A stretch of DNA of 12,322 nucleotides from Nitrospirota bacterium (GCA_029881175.1 JAOUNC010000032.1:1-12322), one strand, 5' to 3'; numbered from the stretch's first letter, positions 1 to 8,865 are shown. Notes: generated by a model not told the origin, from the sequence alone. Made by a program: numbers and translations.

Positions 1-2
1 GA

Positions 3-829
3 CCCATCACTAAAACAGTGACCGATGCGGCTATTATGTTGAATGCGATTGTTGGCCATGATCCCTTGGATTCGACTTCAACGAATCGGGATGTGCCTGA
101 TTTCACAAAATCCACGAAAAAGAAAGATATTAAAAAGCTGATTGTGGGTGTGCCGCGTGAATATTTTGCTGAAGGGCTTGACCCTGAAGTGGAGGAAAAA
201 ATTCAAGACGCAATCCAGGTATTAGAAGGCATTGGCGGAAAGATCCAGGAAGTGACCTTGCCCTCTACGGAACGTGCGATTGCCACCTATTATCTCATTG
301 CCACGGCCGAAGCCAGTTCGAACTTAGCGCGGTATGATGGGGTCAAGTTCGGGTTCCGGGCTAAAGAATCCAAAGAGCTGGCAGAGATGTATCACCGCAC
401 CAGGTCGCAAGGTTTTGCCCGGAAGTCAAACGTCGCATCATGTTGGGGACCTATGCCCTCAGCGCCGGGTATTATGAAGCTTTTTACGGAAAAGCCCAAA
501 TGGTCCGCACGATGATTCAGCGGGATTTTGATGCCGTTTTTCAAGATGTGGACCTATTAGTCAGCCCCGTCATGCCGACTCCTGCGTTTCAACTTGGTGA
601 GCGGTTGGAAGATCCCCTGCAAATGTATTTGTCAGATATTTACACGATTCCCGCGAGTTTGGCGGGGTTACCAGCCATTTCTTTTCCCTGTGGGTTGAGT
701 TCAAAAGGCTTGCCAATCGGCTTACAATTGATGGGGCGACCATTCGAAGAAACGACAGTGCTTCGGGCAGCCTATGCCTACGAGCAAGCCACGGACTGGC
801 GACGTAAACGACCGGTGATTCGGTCTTGA
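3..829 (+). CDS. gatA: Glutamyl-tRNA(Gln)/aspartyl-tRNA(Asn) amidotransferase subunit A, 3' part, frameshifted
   Basis: GatA is the amidase subunit of the GatCAB complex. It releases ammonia from glutamine, which is used to convert Glu-tRNA(Gln) or Asp-tRNA(Asn) to the amidated form. The reading frame is already open at the window edge, so the 5' part with the Ser-cisSer-Lys catalytic triad is not visible. Visible family blocks are [40 protein letters not shown], then in another frame [27 protein letters not shown], and [17 protein letters not shown] through [15 protein letters not shown]. The frame changes at about 416-420: one G appears lost from the run after TTTT (411-422), where GGC CCG GAA GTC AAA would restore the family's [14 protein letters not shown]. 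Without that base, translation ends at 515. The rest of the gene is clean and gatB is intact 0.8 kb downstream, so a sequencing or assembly error is as likely as a real mutation. Confidence 0.9.
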
Positions 830-843
830 AAGGATAACGAGGT

Positions 844-1260
844 ATGGTGGATTTAGCCGTGATGATCATTGCTGTGGCTGTGGTCGTATTAGTAGGCTAT
901 ATGGTTCCGACGATCCTGCAAGTCAAGCGAACGGTTGGGCAATCGGAACGACTGCTTATTCGGTTGAACCATGAACTGCCAGGGTTGTTAAAGGAAGTAA
1001 AGGGCACCAATGACAATATTCGGGCGTTAACGGATGAACTCCGTGGGGGAGTTGATCGGGCGACCATATTTTTGAATGCGGTGGGCGAGGTGGGACATAC
1101 GGTGCATCAAGTCCATCAAGCGGTGCGTGGGAAAGGGGGGACAGTCATGATTGGCTTGACCAGCCTCCTTGCAGGTATTAAGGCTGCCACCTCAACGGTG
1201 AAGCATCGAGTTCATAAAGAATCAAAAGAAAAACAAGGAGGATCTGACTATGGCGAATAA
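844..1260 (+). CDS. DUF948 (YtxG-like) membrane-anchored protein
   Basis: This 138-residue protein has one hydrophobic segment at about residues 4-25, followed by a hydrophilic, probably helical region with regularly spaced Leu/Val (ERLLIRLNHELPGLLKEVK, then NIRALTDELRGGVDRAT). The C-terminus is Lys-rich. This is the layout of DUF948 proteins such as B. subtilis YtxG: a single N-terminal anchor with a cytoplasmic coiled-coil tail. Molecular function is unknown. The ATG is preceded by AAAGGA at about 830-835. The gene starts 14 bases after gatA and its last 11 bases overlap the following YtxH-like gene, so the two are probably translationally coupled. The neighbouring YtxH gene supports the family call, because ytxG and ytxH are adjacent in Bacillus. 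Confidence 0.75.
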   Translation: MVDLAVMIIAVAVVVLVGYMVPTILQVKRTVGQSERLLIRLNHELPGLLKEVKGTNDNIRALTDELRGGVDRATIFLNAVGEVGHTVHQVHQAVRGKGGTVMIGLTSLLAGIKAATSTVKHRVHKESKEKQGGSDYGE

Positions 1261-1561
1261 TTCAGGGGCTTCGGCGGGTTCAGTCGCATTAGCATTTTTA
1301 AGCGGAGCGTTGTTGGGAGCCGTGACTGCGGTGATGTTGGCACCTCAACCTGGTCGAGAATCGCGGGAACGTGTCACCGGCTATGCTCGGCGGACGGGTG
1401 AAGATTTGCTGGATTTGAAAGACCGCGCCACGGATACGGTCGAAGAAGTCGTGGGTCGTGGTCGAGAATTAGTGGATGAAATCTCTTGTGCTGTGCGAGA
1501 AGCCTTGGACGCTGGACGAGATGCCATGCGTCGAGAGCGAGAGATGAATTCACTCGACTAG
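1250..1561 (+). CDS. YtxH-domain protein
   Basis: This 103-residue protein has a Gly/Ala-rich hydrophobic segment at residues 11-31 (GSVALAFLSGALLGAVTAVM), immediately followed by APQPGRESRERV. That pattern, a transmembrane helix ending in a short APxxGxxxR turn, is the YtxH signature. The remaining 65 residues are charged and helical, with repeated Asp/Glu/Arg heptad-like spacing. YtxH proteins are small membrane or envelope proteins, linked to general stress in Bacillus; their mechanism is unknown. A strong Shine-Dalgarno AAGGAGG lies at 1235-1241, 8 bases before the ATG and inside the end of the upstream DUF948 gene. This fixes the start and indicates coupled translation. The gene sits between gatA and gatB. 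Confidence 0.8.
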   Translation: MANNSGASAGSVALAFLSGALLGAVTAVMLAPQPGRESRERVTGYARRTGEDLLDLKDRATDTVEEVVGRGRELVDEISCAVREALDAGRDAMRREREMNSLD

Positions 1562-1603
1562 TGGTGTTGACTCGTTGAACGAAGAGGAACGGTTTACGAC
1601 TCT

Positions 1604-3034
1604 ATGGCCTATGAACCCGTTATTGGAGTTGAAGTGCATGCCCAACTCCGCACTCAAACCAAGCTCTTTTGTGGATGTGCGACTTCCTTTGGCCTTCCTC
1701 CCAATACGCAAGTCTGCCCGGTGTGTTTAGGGTTGCCAGGAAGTTTGCCTGTTTTGAATCAACGAGCGGTTGAAATGGCCGTTCGCACAGGCTTAGCGCT
1801 CAATTGTGATATGACGCTGTCTAGTCAATTTGCTCGAAAAAACTATTTTTATCCGGATCTGCCCAAAGGCTATCAAATCTCCCAGTATGATTTGCCCATT
1901 TGTGGTCCGGGGTGGTTAGAGATTTCAGTGAACGGGAAGACGAAACGTGTTCGTATTATGCGAGCGCATTTGGAGGAAGATGCTGGAAAAAATGTTCATG
2001 ATGAAGGGGCCGATGGCAGTCATGTGGATTTGAATCGGGCTGGAACCCCCTTGTTGGAGATTGTCACAGAACCCGACCTGTTTTCTTCAGAGGAAGTTGA
2101 TGCCTATCTCAAAACGTTACGGGATCTCTTGGTCTATTTAGATGTCTGCGACGGAAATATGGAGCAGGGCAGTTTTCGGTGTGAGCCGAATGTTTCCATT
2201 CGGCCTCAAGGGCAAACCAAGTTGGGAACAAAAGTGGAATTGAAAAATATCAATTCATTTCGATATGCCAAAGATGCATTAGACTATGAGGTTAGTCGTC
2301 AAGCAGAGGTGCTGAGTGACGGCGGAGTGGTTCAACAGGAGACGCGGCTGTGGGATGTCCATAAAGGCCAGACGGCTGTGATGCGCAGCAAAGAGGGCGC
2401 CCACGATTATCGCTACTTCCCTGATCCGGATCTCTTGCCGGTCATCATTGATCCTGCGTGGATGGAAGAACTCCGTGGCACGATTCCTGAGTTGCCTGCC
2501 GCACGGGTTCAGCGATTTATGCAGGCCTATCAATTAACGGAATATGATGCGACTATTTTGACGGACTCTAAGGGATTGGCCGATTACTTTGAGTCGTGTG
2601 TGAAAGCGTTTCCTCACCCTAAAACGGTCAGTAATTGGGTGACGGGAGAGCTTCTTCGTGAACTCAATCTATCTGGTACAGAACCGGAATCCTCTCCTGT
2701 GTGCCCTGAACGATTAAGCGAATTATTACAACTCGTTGATTCGGGAACGGTGAGCTTAAAAGCGGCACGGGAGTTATTCCCAGAGCTCTATACAACAGGA
2801 AAGGCGCCGGCACAATTAGTCGAAGAGAAAGGCTTGCTCCAAGTATCTGACGAAGGGGCGTTGACCGTCCTGATTGGGGAGGTGCTGGCTCAATACCCGG
2901 CCCAAGTGGAACAATTTCGCGGAGGCAAGGAGGCGGTGTTAGGCTTTTTGGTGGGGCAAGTGATGAAGGCTTCAAAAGGAACCGCCAATCCCGGCAAAGT
3001 GAATGAGTTATTGAAACGTTCACTTTCATCTTGA
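1604..3034 (+). CDS. gatB: Aspartyl/glutamyl-tRNA(Asn/Gln) amidotransferase subunit B
   Basis: GatB binds the misacylated tRNA, activates its side-chain carboxylate with ATP, and receives ammonia from GatA through a tunnel. The protein is full length at 476 residues. The N-terminal block [18 protein letters not shown] carries C23 and C25, and CPVCLGLPG carries C38 and C41; these four cysteines form the zinc site. Further conserved blocks are [70 protein letters not shown] and the [12 protein letters not shown] signature. The C-terminal 140 residues form the helical YqeY-like tail domain that contacts tRNA, ending [17 protein letters not shown] purine-rich RBS (AGAGGAA, about 1583-1589) lies rather far, 14 bases, from the ATG. 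No alternative start is better. gatC is not in the window. Confidence 0.97.
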   Translation: MAYEPVIGVEVHAQLRTQTKLFCGCATSFGLPPNTQVCPVCLGLPGSLPVLNQRAVEMAVRTGLALNCDMTLSSQFARKNYFYPDLPKGYQISQYDLPICGPGWLEISVNGKTKRVRIMRAHLEEDAGKNVHDEGADGSHVDLNRAGTPLLEIVTEPDLFSSEEVDAYLKTLRDLLVYLDVCDGNMEQGSFRCEPNVSIRPQGQTKLGTKVELKNINSFRYAKDALDYEVSRQAEVLSDGGVVQQETRLWDVHKGQTAVMRSKEGAHDYRYFPDPDLLPVIIDPAWMEELRGTIPELPAARVQRFMQAYQLTEYDATILTDSKGLADYFESCVKAFPHPKTVSNWVTGELLRELNLSGTEPESSPVCPERLSELLQLVDSGTVSLKAARELFPELYTTGKAPAQLVEEKGLLQVSDEGALTVLIGEVLAQYPAQVEQFRGGKEAVLGFLVGQVMKASKGTANPGKVNELLKRSLSS

Positions 3035-3039
3035 TCTAA

Positions 3040-4392
<1,353 letters not shown>

Positions 4393-4395
4393 CCG

Positions 4396-4749
4396 GTGCG
4401 GCCCAATAATAAAAAACATGTCTCACAAGGATTTTGGGGGGATCTCTTTGATCGCCTTCCATTTGTCGCGGTCTTTTTAATCATGAGTGTGTTGACTGGG
4501 ATGATGTTTTTTAATGCTGATGGCTTGCCACTCTATTTTCAGGTGCGAGAGAACCGGCAACAGTTGGTCCAACAGATTCAGCAATTGGAATACATCAATG
4601 CCTCCATGCAAGAGGATATTATCCGTATTCAACGCGATCCTCAGCGTTTAGAAGAATTAGCCCGCAATCGATTAGGCATGGTCCGTCCTGGCGAAAAGGT
4701 ATTTCAGTTTGTGGAGCCGGCTCCTTCCTCCGTGACGGCTAGGCGCTAA
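4396..4749 (+). CDS. FtsB/DivIC-family septum formation initiator
   Basis: FtsB/DivIC proteins are bitopic inner-membrane proteins that form the FtsQBL (DivIB-DivIC-FtsL) complex, which activates septal peptidoglycan synthesis. This 117-residue protein has a short basic N-terminus, one transmembrane helix at about residues 22-39 and a coiled coil at about 47-80 (VRENRQQLVQQIQQLEYIN). The family hallmark ARNRLGMVRPGEKVFQF follows at 89-105. The start is GTG at 4396, only 3 bases after the eno stop, with no recognisable Shine-Dalgarno. The next in-frame Met lies inside the transmembrane segment, so GTG with translational coupling to eno is the best choice. It could be called ftsB or divIC; sequence alone does not settle that. 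Confidence 0.87.
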   Translation: MRPNNKKHVSQGFWGDLFDRLPFVAVFLIMSVLTGMMFFNADGLPLYFQVRENRQQLVQQIQQLEYINASMQEDIIRIQRDPQRLEELARNRLGMVRPGEKVFQFVEPAPSSVTARR

Positions 4750-4798
4750 GCACCACATCTTGCCGTCCCTCTTCTTTTATACACCGTGCGTTTCTTGT

Positions 4799-4818
4799 AG
4801 GATGATGATTATCGTCCT
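4799..4818 (+). other. Hairpin in the ftsB-era gap
   Basis: Positions 4799-4806 and 4811-4818 form an 8-bp stem in RNA (AGGAUGAU with AUCGUCCU, one U-G wobble) around a 4-base loop, 18 bases before the era start codon. No U-tract follows, so it does not look like an intrinsic terminator. It may be a processing or translation-control structure, or chance. Confidence 0.3.
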
Positions 4819-4836
4819 CCCATAGGCTTCCCAACT

Positions 4837-5733
4837 ATGAAATCTGGTCAACTCGCCATCCTTGGTCGTCCGAATGTGGGCAAGTCCACCTTGCTCAATG
4901 CCTTGGTGCGTGAAAAAATTGCGATTGTTTCTGATAAACCCCAGACGACCAGAATGCCGATTTTGGGTGTGGGTCATTATCCTGAAGGACAACTGGTGCT
5001 GGTGGACACGCCAGGTCTCCATACGCCACATCATCGACTCAACGCACAAATGGTACAAGCTGCGTTAGGAACCTTGATGGATTCTGATGTGGTCTATGTC
5101 CTCCTGGATAGTCAGGTGCCTCCGGGACCGGGGGATCAATTTGTGATTGATCAGGTGACGCAGGCGAATAAAGATCGACCCTTTCGAGCGGTTTTTTTGT
5201 TATTGACCAAATCGGATGTGGTGGCCAAGTCCCGCTTGCTCCCACTAATTGAGCAATGCCGAGCGCGATACCCATGGACGGAAATTGTCCCCATTTCCGC
5301 AAAAACCGGGCTGAATGTGCCTCGACTGGTTGAGTTGACGTTTGCCTGTTTGGAAGATGCTTCAACCTTACAGTATGAGGAAGATTTTTTAACTTCTCAA
5401 TCGATGCGGCAAATGGCAGGGGAGATTATCCGTGAGAAGGTCTTGTCCTCGACGCGTGCGGAATTGCCGTATGCTGTAGGAGTCTTCATTGAGGAGTTTC
5501 AAGAAACCAAAAAACTGACCACTATTCACGCCGTGATTTTGGTCGATAAGGCCAGTCAAAAGGGGATTGTGATTGGTAAGGGTGGACTGCGACTCAAGGA
5601 TGTTGGGCAGCAGGCTCGAGAAGACATGGAACGACTCTTTGGCATGAAAATTTTCCTCAAAATGTGGGTCAAGGTTCAAGAAGGATGGCGGGATGACCCC
5701 AGAATCCTCACGGACTTAGGGTATGGTCTATAA
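4837..5733 (+). CDS. era: GTPase Era
   Basis: Era is an essential GTPase that binds the 3' end of 16S rRNA and helps mature the 30S subunit. The 298-residue protein has the TrmE-Era GTPase domain at residues 1-170 and a C-terminal KH RNA-binding domain at about 205-290. Visible motifs are G1 GRPNVGKST (10-18), the switch I segment KPQTTR (34-39), G3 DTPG (57-60), G4 as TKSD (124-127) and G5 ISAKTG (153-158). The KH loop is VIGKGG (245-250), followed by KDVGQQAREDMERLFG. The G4 motif is unusual because the first residue is Thr instead of Asn. The ATG at 4837 has only a weak AGG upstream. era and recO are adjacent, as in many bacteria. Confidence 0.96.
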   Translation: MKSGQLAILGRPNVGKSTLLNALVREKIAIVSDKPQTTRMPILGVGHYPEGQLVLVDTPGLHTPHHRLNAQMVQAALGTLMDSDVVYVLLDSQVPPGPGDQFVIDQVTQANKDRPFRAVFLLLTKSDVVAKSRLLPLIEQCRARYPWTEIVPISAKTGLNVPRLVELTFACLEDASTLQYEEDFLTSQSMRQMAGEIIREKVLSSTRAELPYAVGVFIEEFQETKKLTTIHAVILVDKASQKGIVIGKGGLRLKDVGQQAREDMERLFGMKIFLKMWVKVQEGWRDDPRILTDLGYGL

Positions 5734-5781
5734 AGCTATGCGATCTCAGGATGATTCTGGTCATCTTATGAGAGCGTTACG

Positions 5782-6531
5782 ATGCCGTTAGTACGAACCC
5801 GAGGCATCATTATTCGAAGCCAGCGATGGGGTGATGCGGATCGAATTGTCACCGTCTATTCCCCCAATCTTGGGAAAATTCGAGGTGTGGCGCGTGGCGC
5901 CCGCCGCATGAAGACTCGATTCGGTGGGGTGCTTGAACCATTTGGCCTCGTCGAGTTGACCCTCTTTCAAAAAACACCAGAAGCCTTAGGGCAGATCAGC
6001 CAGATTGATCTGGTTGCGAGCTTTTCAGCCATTCGTGAAAATTTAACCGTCATGACTGCGGCTGCCAGGATGGTACGAATGGTCGAGGCGATCACCGTGG
6101 ATCGTGACCCAAATTATGAAATGTTTGTGGCCCTGGTTCATGGGCTGGAATCGTTGTCTCCGGAGACAGACGTAGCGCTCACGACGCTGTTGTTTCAAAT
6201 TCACATACTTGGGCATACGGGGTTTCGTCCGCAACTGGATTCATGTACAGAATGTGGGCAGTCAGCGCGGCAACGCACGTTGCAGTGGTTTTCACCGAGG
6301 CTCGGAGGGATGGTGTGTGAGGAATGCGGCCAGCGAGGCGTAGGGCGCATGCTGGCGTTATCCAGGGGGAGCGTGGCCTTTATTGAGCAAGCGCGACGCC
6401 TATCACTACCACAGCTCACTCGCTTAAAGGCCATGGGGGCTGTCCGGCTTGAGGTTGAATCAGCCATGGACGCCTATTTTTATGCGGTCGTCGGAAAATC
6501 ACTCCCAACCTTTGAACAATGGGTTTCCTAG
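5782..6531 (+). CDS. recO: DNA repair protein RecO
   Basis: RecO works with RecR, often as RecFOR, to displace SSB, load RecA onto single-stranded gaps and anneal complementary strands. The 249-residue length is normal. The N-terminal OB-fold (about residues 1-80) shows TRGIIIRSQRWGDADRIVT and the RecO-typical IRGVARGARRMKTRFGGVLEPF, rich in DNA-binding basic residues. The helical C-terminal part has a zinc site: C155 and C158 (CTEC) with C179 and C182 (CEEC), flanking a block ending FSPRLGGMVC. The ATG at 5782 lies 48 bases after era; another ATG at 5768 is out of frame. The order era-recO is common, and the spacing fits one transcript. Confidence 0.95.
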   Translation: MPLVRTRGIIIRSQRWGDADRIVTVYSPNLGKIRGVARGARRMKTRFGGVLEPFGLVELTLFQKTPEALGQISQIDLVASFSAIRENLTVMTAAARMVRMVEAITVDRDPNYEMFVALVHGLESLSPETDVALTTLLFQIHILGHTGFRPQLDSCTECGQSARQRTLQWFSPRLGGMVCEECGQRGVGRMLALSRGSVAFIEQARRLSLPQLTRLKAMGAVRLEVESAMDAYFYAVVGKSLPTFEQWVS

Positions 6532-6558
6532 GGTGAGATCGAAGAAGGATAACTGGTG

Positions 6559-6906
6559 ATGACTGAATCGTTACTGCAGCCTACGGACATGGAATGGCTC
6601 GACAAGGGAGTCTTGAGTATCACATGGAGTGATAATCATAAAGGCGTCTATCCCGTGCGGTATCTGCGCCAACATTGTCCTTGTGCTGGTTGTGTTGATG
6701 AATGGACGGGAGAATTGCGCCTGAAGCCAGATTCGGTCCCGCTCCTCATCTTGTTAGAAGATATTGAGCCCGTCGGTCGTTATGCGTTTCGCATCAAATG
6801 GAGTGACGGGCATGACACCGGAATCTACTCCTACACCGCCCTTCGTCGCATGTGCCAATGCGATATCTGCGTGCCTAACAAACCCAAAAAGAAACAGCTG
6901 CTATAA
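6559..6906 (+). CDS. DUF971 / gamma-butyrobetaine hydroxylase-like N-terminal domain protein
   Basis: This is a small stand-alone protein of 115 residues from the ATG, or 116 from the adjacent GTG at 6556. Two tandem beta modules are visible, each with a W-S-D turn (TWSDNHKGVYPVRYLR and KWSDGHDTGIYSYTALR), the fold of the zinc-binding N-terminal domain of gamma-butyrobetaine hydroxylase. Likely zinc ligands are the three cysteines of HCPCAGCVDEWTG (about residues 40-50) and the His of SDGHDTG. A second cysteine cluster, CQCDIC, follows near residue 99. Bacterial DUF971 proteins have been linked to Fe-S cluster handling, but no function can be assigned here. The purine-rich AGAAGG at 6543-6548 serves either start, and ATG is preferred. 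The gene follows recO by 27 bases and closes the plus-strand block. Confidence 0.8.
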   Translation: MTESLLQPTDMEWLDKGVLSITWSDNHKGVYPVRYLRQHCPCAGCVDEWTGELRLKPDSVPLLILLEDIEPVGRYAFRIKWSDGHDTGIYSYTALRRMCQCDICVPNKPKKKQLL

Positions 6907-6991
6907 TTCCTCTCGATTTTTTTCTTCCAGTCAGTTCCCAAGCCCTGAGCTTCAGTAAGGCAATGGAATTTGCGAATTCTTACTATGGCTG

Positions 6992-7013
6992 AAGGCCAAG
7001 AACCTTATTTTTT
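6992..7013 (+). terminator. Weak candidate terminator after the DUF971 gene
   Basis: AAGG at 6992-6995 can pair with CCTT at 7003-7006, directly followed by A and six T (7008-7013). Upstream, CTTCAGTAAG (6950-6959) can pair with CTTAC (6979-6983) and TGAAG (6990-6994) in a longer, bulged structure. The T-tract fits an intrinsic terminator for the plus-strand operon, but the short stem makes it weak. Confidence 0.3.
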
Positions 7014-7052
7014 GTTGAGAAGATGAAAGAAGAGTTCAGGCGATGGTATTAA

Positions 7053-7580
7053 TTAGCGGACGAGCGCGTCATTGGAAGAGAGAGAGACCGGGCGAGTCGT
7101 GGAGAATTGTTGAATGGCTTGGGTGGCTTTGGAGACATAAAAGGCATATTGGGGTTCTGGGTAATTTTCTACGATGGTCTGGAATGTGCGAAGGGCGGTA
7201 TGAAAATCAGCTGCTTGATTCGCGACTTCTCCAATCCGAATGGAGCAGGCAGCTGCCATGGCCCGAGGATCAACCGCCAGTCGTGAATTCCTGGTGCTGG
7301 AGAGGTTCTTGAGGAAGGTTGGAACCGGGATGGGTGAATCATTCAGTGATATGGGTGTCGGCGCAGAATGTAACACCTCAAGGTGTAATTGCATGTCTTC
7401 TGTGTCTGACCCTGCCACGCATTCGTTGTAGGTATCCCAAAGGTTGATGAATGCGTGATTCTCAAGGGCCAATTCTCCAGGGTTTGTAGCCTGGAAGCTT
7501 TGACATCCCACCATGATGAGGCTGAGAGCCAACAAGCTAAGGAGAGTCATACCTTTTTTTATGATTGGGGGATGGGGCAT
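7053..7580 (-). CDS. Predicted small lipoprotein of unknown function
   Basis: I do not recognise this 175-residue protein. It has a basic n-region (PPIIKKG), a hydrophobic core (about residues 12-24) and a lipobox-like MVGC with the modifiable Cys at residue 26. This predicts a lipoprotein processed by signal peptidase II. The mature part has a likely disordered Ser/Pro-rich stretch at about residues 75-95. An Ala-rich helical C-terminal half follows (AAACSIRIGEVANQAADF, then HTALRTFQTIVENYPEP), resembling a single tetratricopeptide-like helical pair. Two starts are possible: Met1 with no clear RBS, or Met11 preceded by AAAAAAGG very close to the codon. Met11 would give a shorter n-region. 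The gene is convergent with the DUF971 gene and has its own candidate promoter, so it is probably a separate transcript. Confidence 0.7.
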   Translation of the reverse strand: MPHPPIIKKGMTLLSLLALSLIMVGCQSFQATNPGELALENHAFINLWDTYNECVAGSDTEDMQLHLEVLHSAPTPISLNDSPIPVPTFLKNLSSTRNSRLAVDPRAMAAACSIRIGEVANQAADFHTALRTFQTIVENYPEPQYAFYVSKATQAIQQFSTTRPVSLSSNDALVR

Positions 7581-7809
7581 GGTTTTACACGATTCTGTTT
7601 TTATCTAATTTAAGAAGATATAGCAAATACCATACTCAACGTGAATTGTTACAAATCGATAAGAATTAGGCGGGTTTTTATTCAATGCCATCGCAAAAAC
7701 CTGTCTTTGAAGTCTGTTCTATGCCACACAGTGTGTGACTTATGTATCATTAGTAAGCAATAAATACTAGGTAGAAAGCTAATGAAATTTGCAGTGGGGG
7801 CTTTAAAAT
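7581..7809. other. Intergenic region upstream of the lipoprotein gene
   Basis: This 229-base AT-rich stretch lies between the N-half helicase gene and the lipoprotein gene, both on the minus strand. It carries a candidate minus-strand promoter (7617-7645). It also has an inverted repeat GGTTTTT/AAAAACC (7673-7679 and 7695-7701) and a 13-base palindrome CACACAGTGTGTG (7725-7737). No convincing terminator for the helicase operon and no further gene are visible. Confidence 0.5.
7617..7645 (-). promoter_or_regulatory. Candidate extended -10 promoter for the lipoprotein gene
   Basis: On the minus strand TTCACG (7645-7640) is followed after 17 bases by TATATC (7622-7617). A TGC lies directly before the -10 hexamer, giving an extended -10 element. 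Each hexamer matches the sigma-70 consensus at 4 of 6 positions. Transcription would start near 7610, about 30 bases before the first start codon. Prediction by eye only. Confidence 0.35.
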
Positions 7810-8865
7810 CTAACGAAAAGGTTTAACTTCATATTCATTGAATAAACGCTTGGTTTCTGGATGAAAGCGATACCCTTTTTTTTGTTGAATGTCGCGGGCT
7901 TCGAAGAGGGGCACGAGTTGGCCTGTTGGGTGAAGATAGAGTCCACGCAGCGGAACTGATCGTTTCGTGTGGCGGATAAGCCGGCATGGTGTTTCGCGAA
8001 TGGAGGTGAGCCATTCGGCAAGCTCTTGAGGGTTTCCGATAGAGGCGGAGAGGAGGAGAAGGCGGGTTTGAGAGGGACAGAGAATGAGCGTTTCCTCCCA
8101 GACGACGCCACGTTCAGGATCGGCCAAATATTGCGATTCATCAAGAATCACTAAGCCTAGGGTATGAAGCCGAAGGTCGATTTCTCCACTGGCGGCATCA
8201 TAGAGCACGTTTCGCAAAATTTCTGTGGTCATAATTAAAAGTGGCGCGTGGATGTTGTCCCGGCGATCTCCTGTGAGAATCCCTACCAGGTCCGGTCCAA
8301 AGCGATGTGAAAATTCCATGTATTTCGTGTTGGAAAGGGCTTTGAGCGGTGACGTATAAATAACTGTTTGATTGGCAGCCATGGCTTGCTTGATGGCTTC
8401 GATGGCGACGAAGGTTTTGCCGCTTCCTGTTGGGACACTGACAATGACGTCTGCATGGGCAAGGGCCTCTACGGCTTCCCGTTGCCATTCATCGGGCACG
8501 AAGGGCATGGGGCTTGGTACGCCGATCCCCTCCAGAAGTTCCGGGAGTTGAATCGGGGGAGAAGAAGGGCCTTGGGTGTGGTGTGATGTTCGAGCAGTCG
8601 GTTTGCTGTAAAAAGGAGACGGTGATTCACCGGGTGAAGGAGGTGGTGGGGTGGGTGAATTGACCACTGATTCCCTTGTGGGAAGAGAGAGATTGGCTAG
8701 GCTGGTCGCCAAGGCCATTTTATGTTCTTGAGGGAGACCCAGCATACATTCAATCAGGCGGCGTTTTCCCAGTCGGAAATGGCGAGAGATCCTGCCCTTG
8801 GCTAATTGATGCAGATATTTTATGGGCAGCCGTTGGAGTTCGCGATTGAGATCGTCGTCGTTCAT
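7810..8865 (-). CDS. Split Ski2-like DEAD/DEAH helicase, N-terminal half (RecA1 domain)
   Basis: This 351-residue protein carries only the first RecA-like domain of a superfamily 2 helicase. Residues 1-45 are basic and helical (LQRLPIKYLHQLAKG, then GKRRLIECML), reminiscent of SAP or Rho-N nucleic-acid binding motifs. A Pro/Ser-rich linker follows at about 70-105. The helicase domain shows a Q-motif-like PDEWQREAVEAL (124-135), Walker A VPTGSGKT (144-151, K150), motif Ia TSPLKALSNTKY, motif Ib LTGD, motif II DESQ (242-245, where relatives have DExH) and motif III SAS (273-275). DPERGVVWEE after motif II is typical of Ski2/Mtr4/HelY relatives. The protein ends at residue 351, in the linker where RecA2 would begin. 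An AAAGGA Shine-Dalgarno 5 bases before the ATG shows independent translation. The missing half is the gene upstream in the same operon. Confidence 0.9.
   Translation of the reverse strand: MNDDDLNRELQRLPIKYLHQLAKGRISRHFRLGKRRLIECMLGLPQEHKMALATSLANLSLPTRESVVNSPTPPPPSPGESPSPFYSKPTARTSHHTQGPSSPPIQLPELLEGIGVPSPMPFVPDEWQREAVEALAHADVIVSVPTGSGKTFVAIEAIKQAMAANQTVIYTSPLKALSNTKYMEFSHRFGPDLVGILTGDRRDNIHAPLLIMTTEILRNVLYDAASGEIDLRLHTLGLVILDESQYLADPERGVVWEETLILCPSQTRLLLLSASIGNPQELAEWLTSIRETPCRLIRHTKRSVPLRGLYLHPTGQLVPLFEARDIQQKKGYRFHPETKRLFNEYEVKPFR

Noticed and set aside
405..440. Programmed -1 frameshift in gatA
   Set aside because: No canonical slippery heptamer in the right phase and no downstream structure seen; a lost base explains the family alignment exactly.
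7043..7312. Plus-strand 89-codon ORF opposite the lipoprotein gene
   Set aside because: It is rich in Trp and Arg with no recognisable family, while the minus strand encodes a convincing signal peptide and lipobox.
7673..7701. Inverted repeat GGTTTTT/AAAAACC as a terminator
   Set aside because: The stem is AT-rich with a 15-base loop and lies over 100 bases past the N-half helicase stop; no GC stem with a T-tract.
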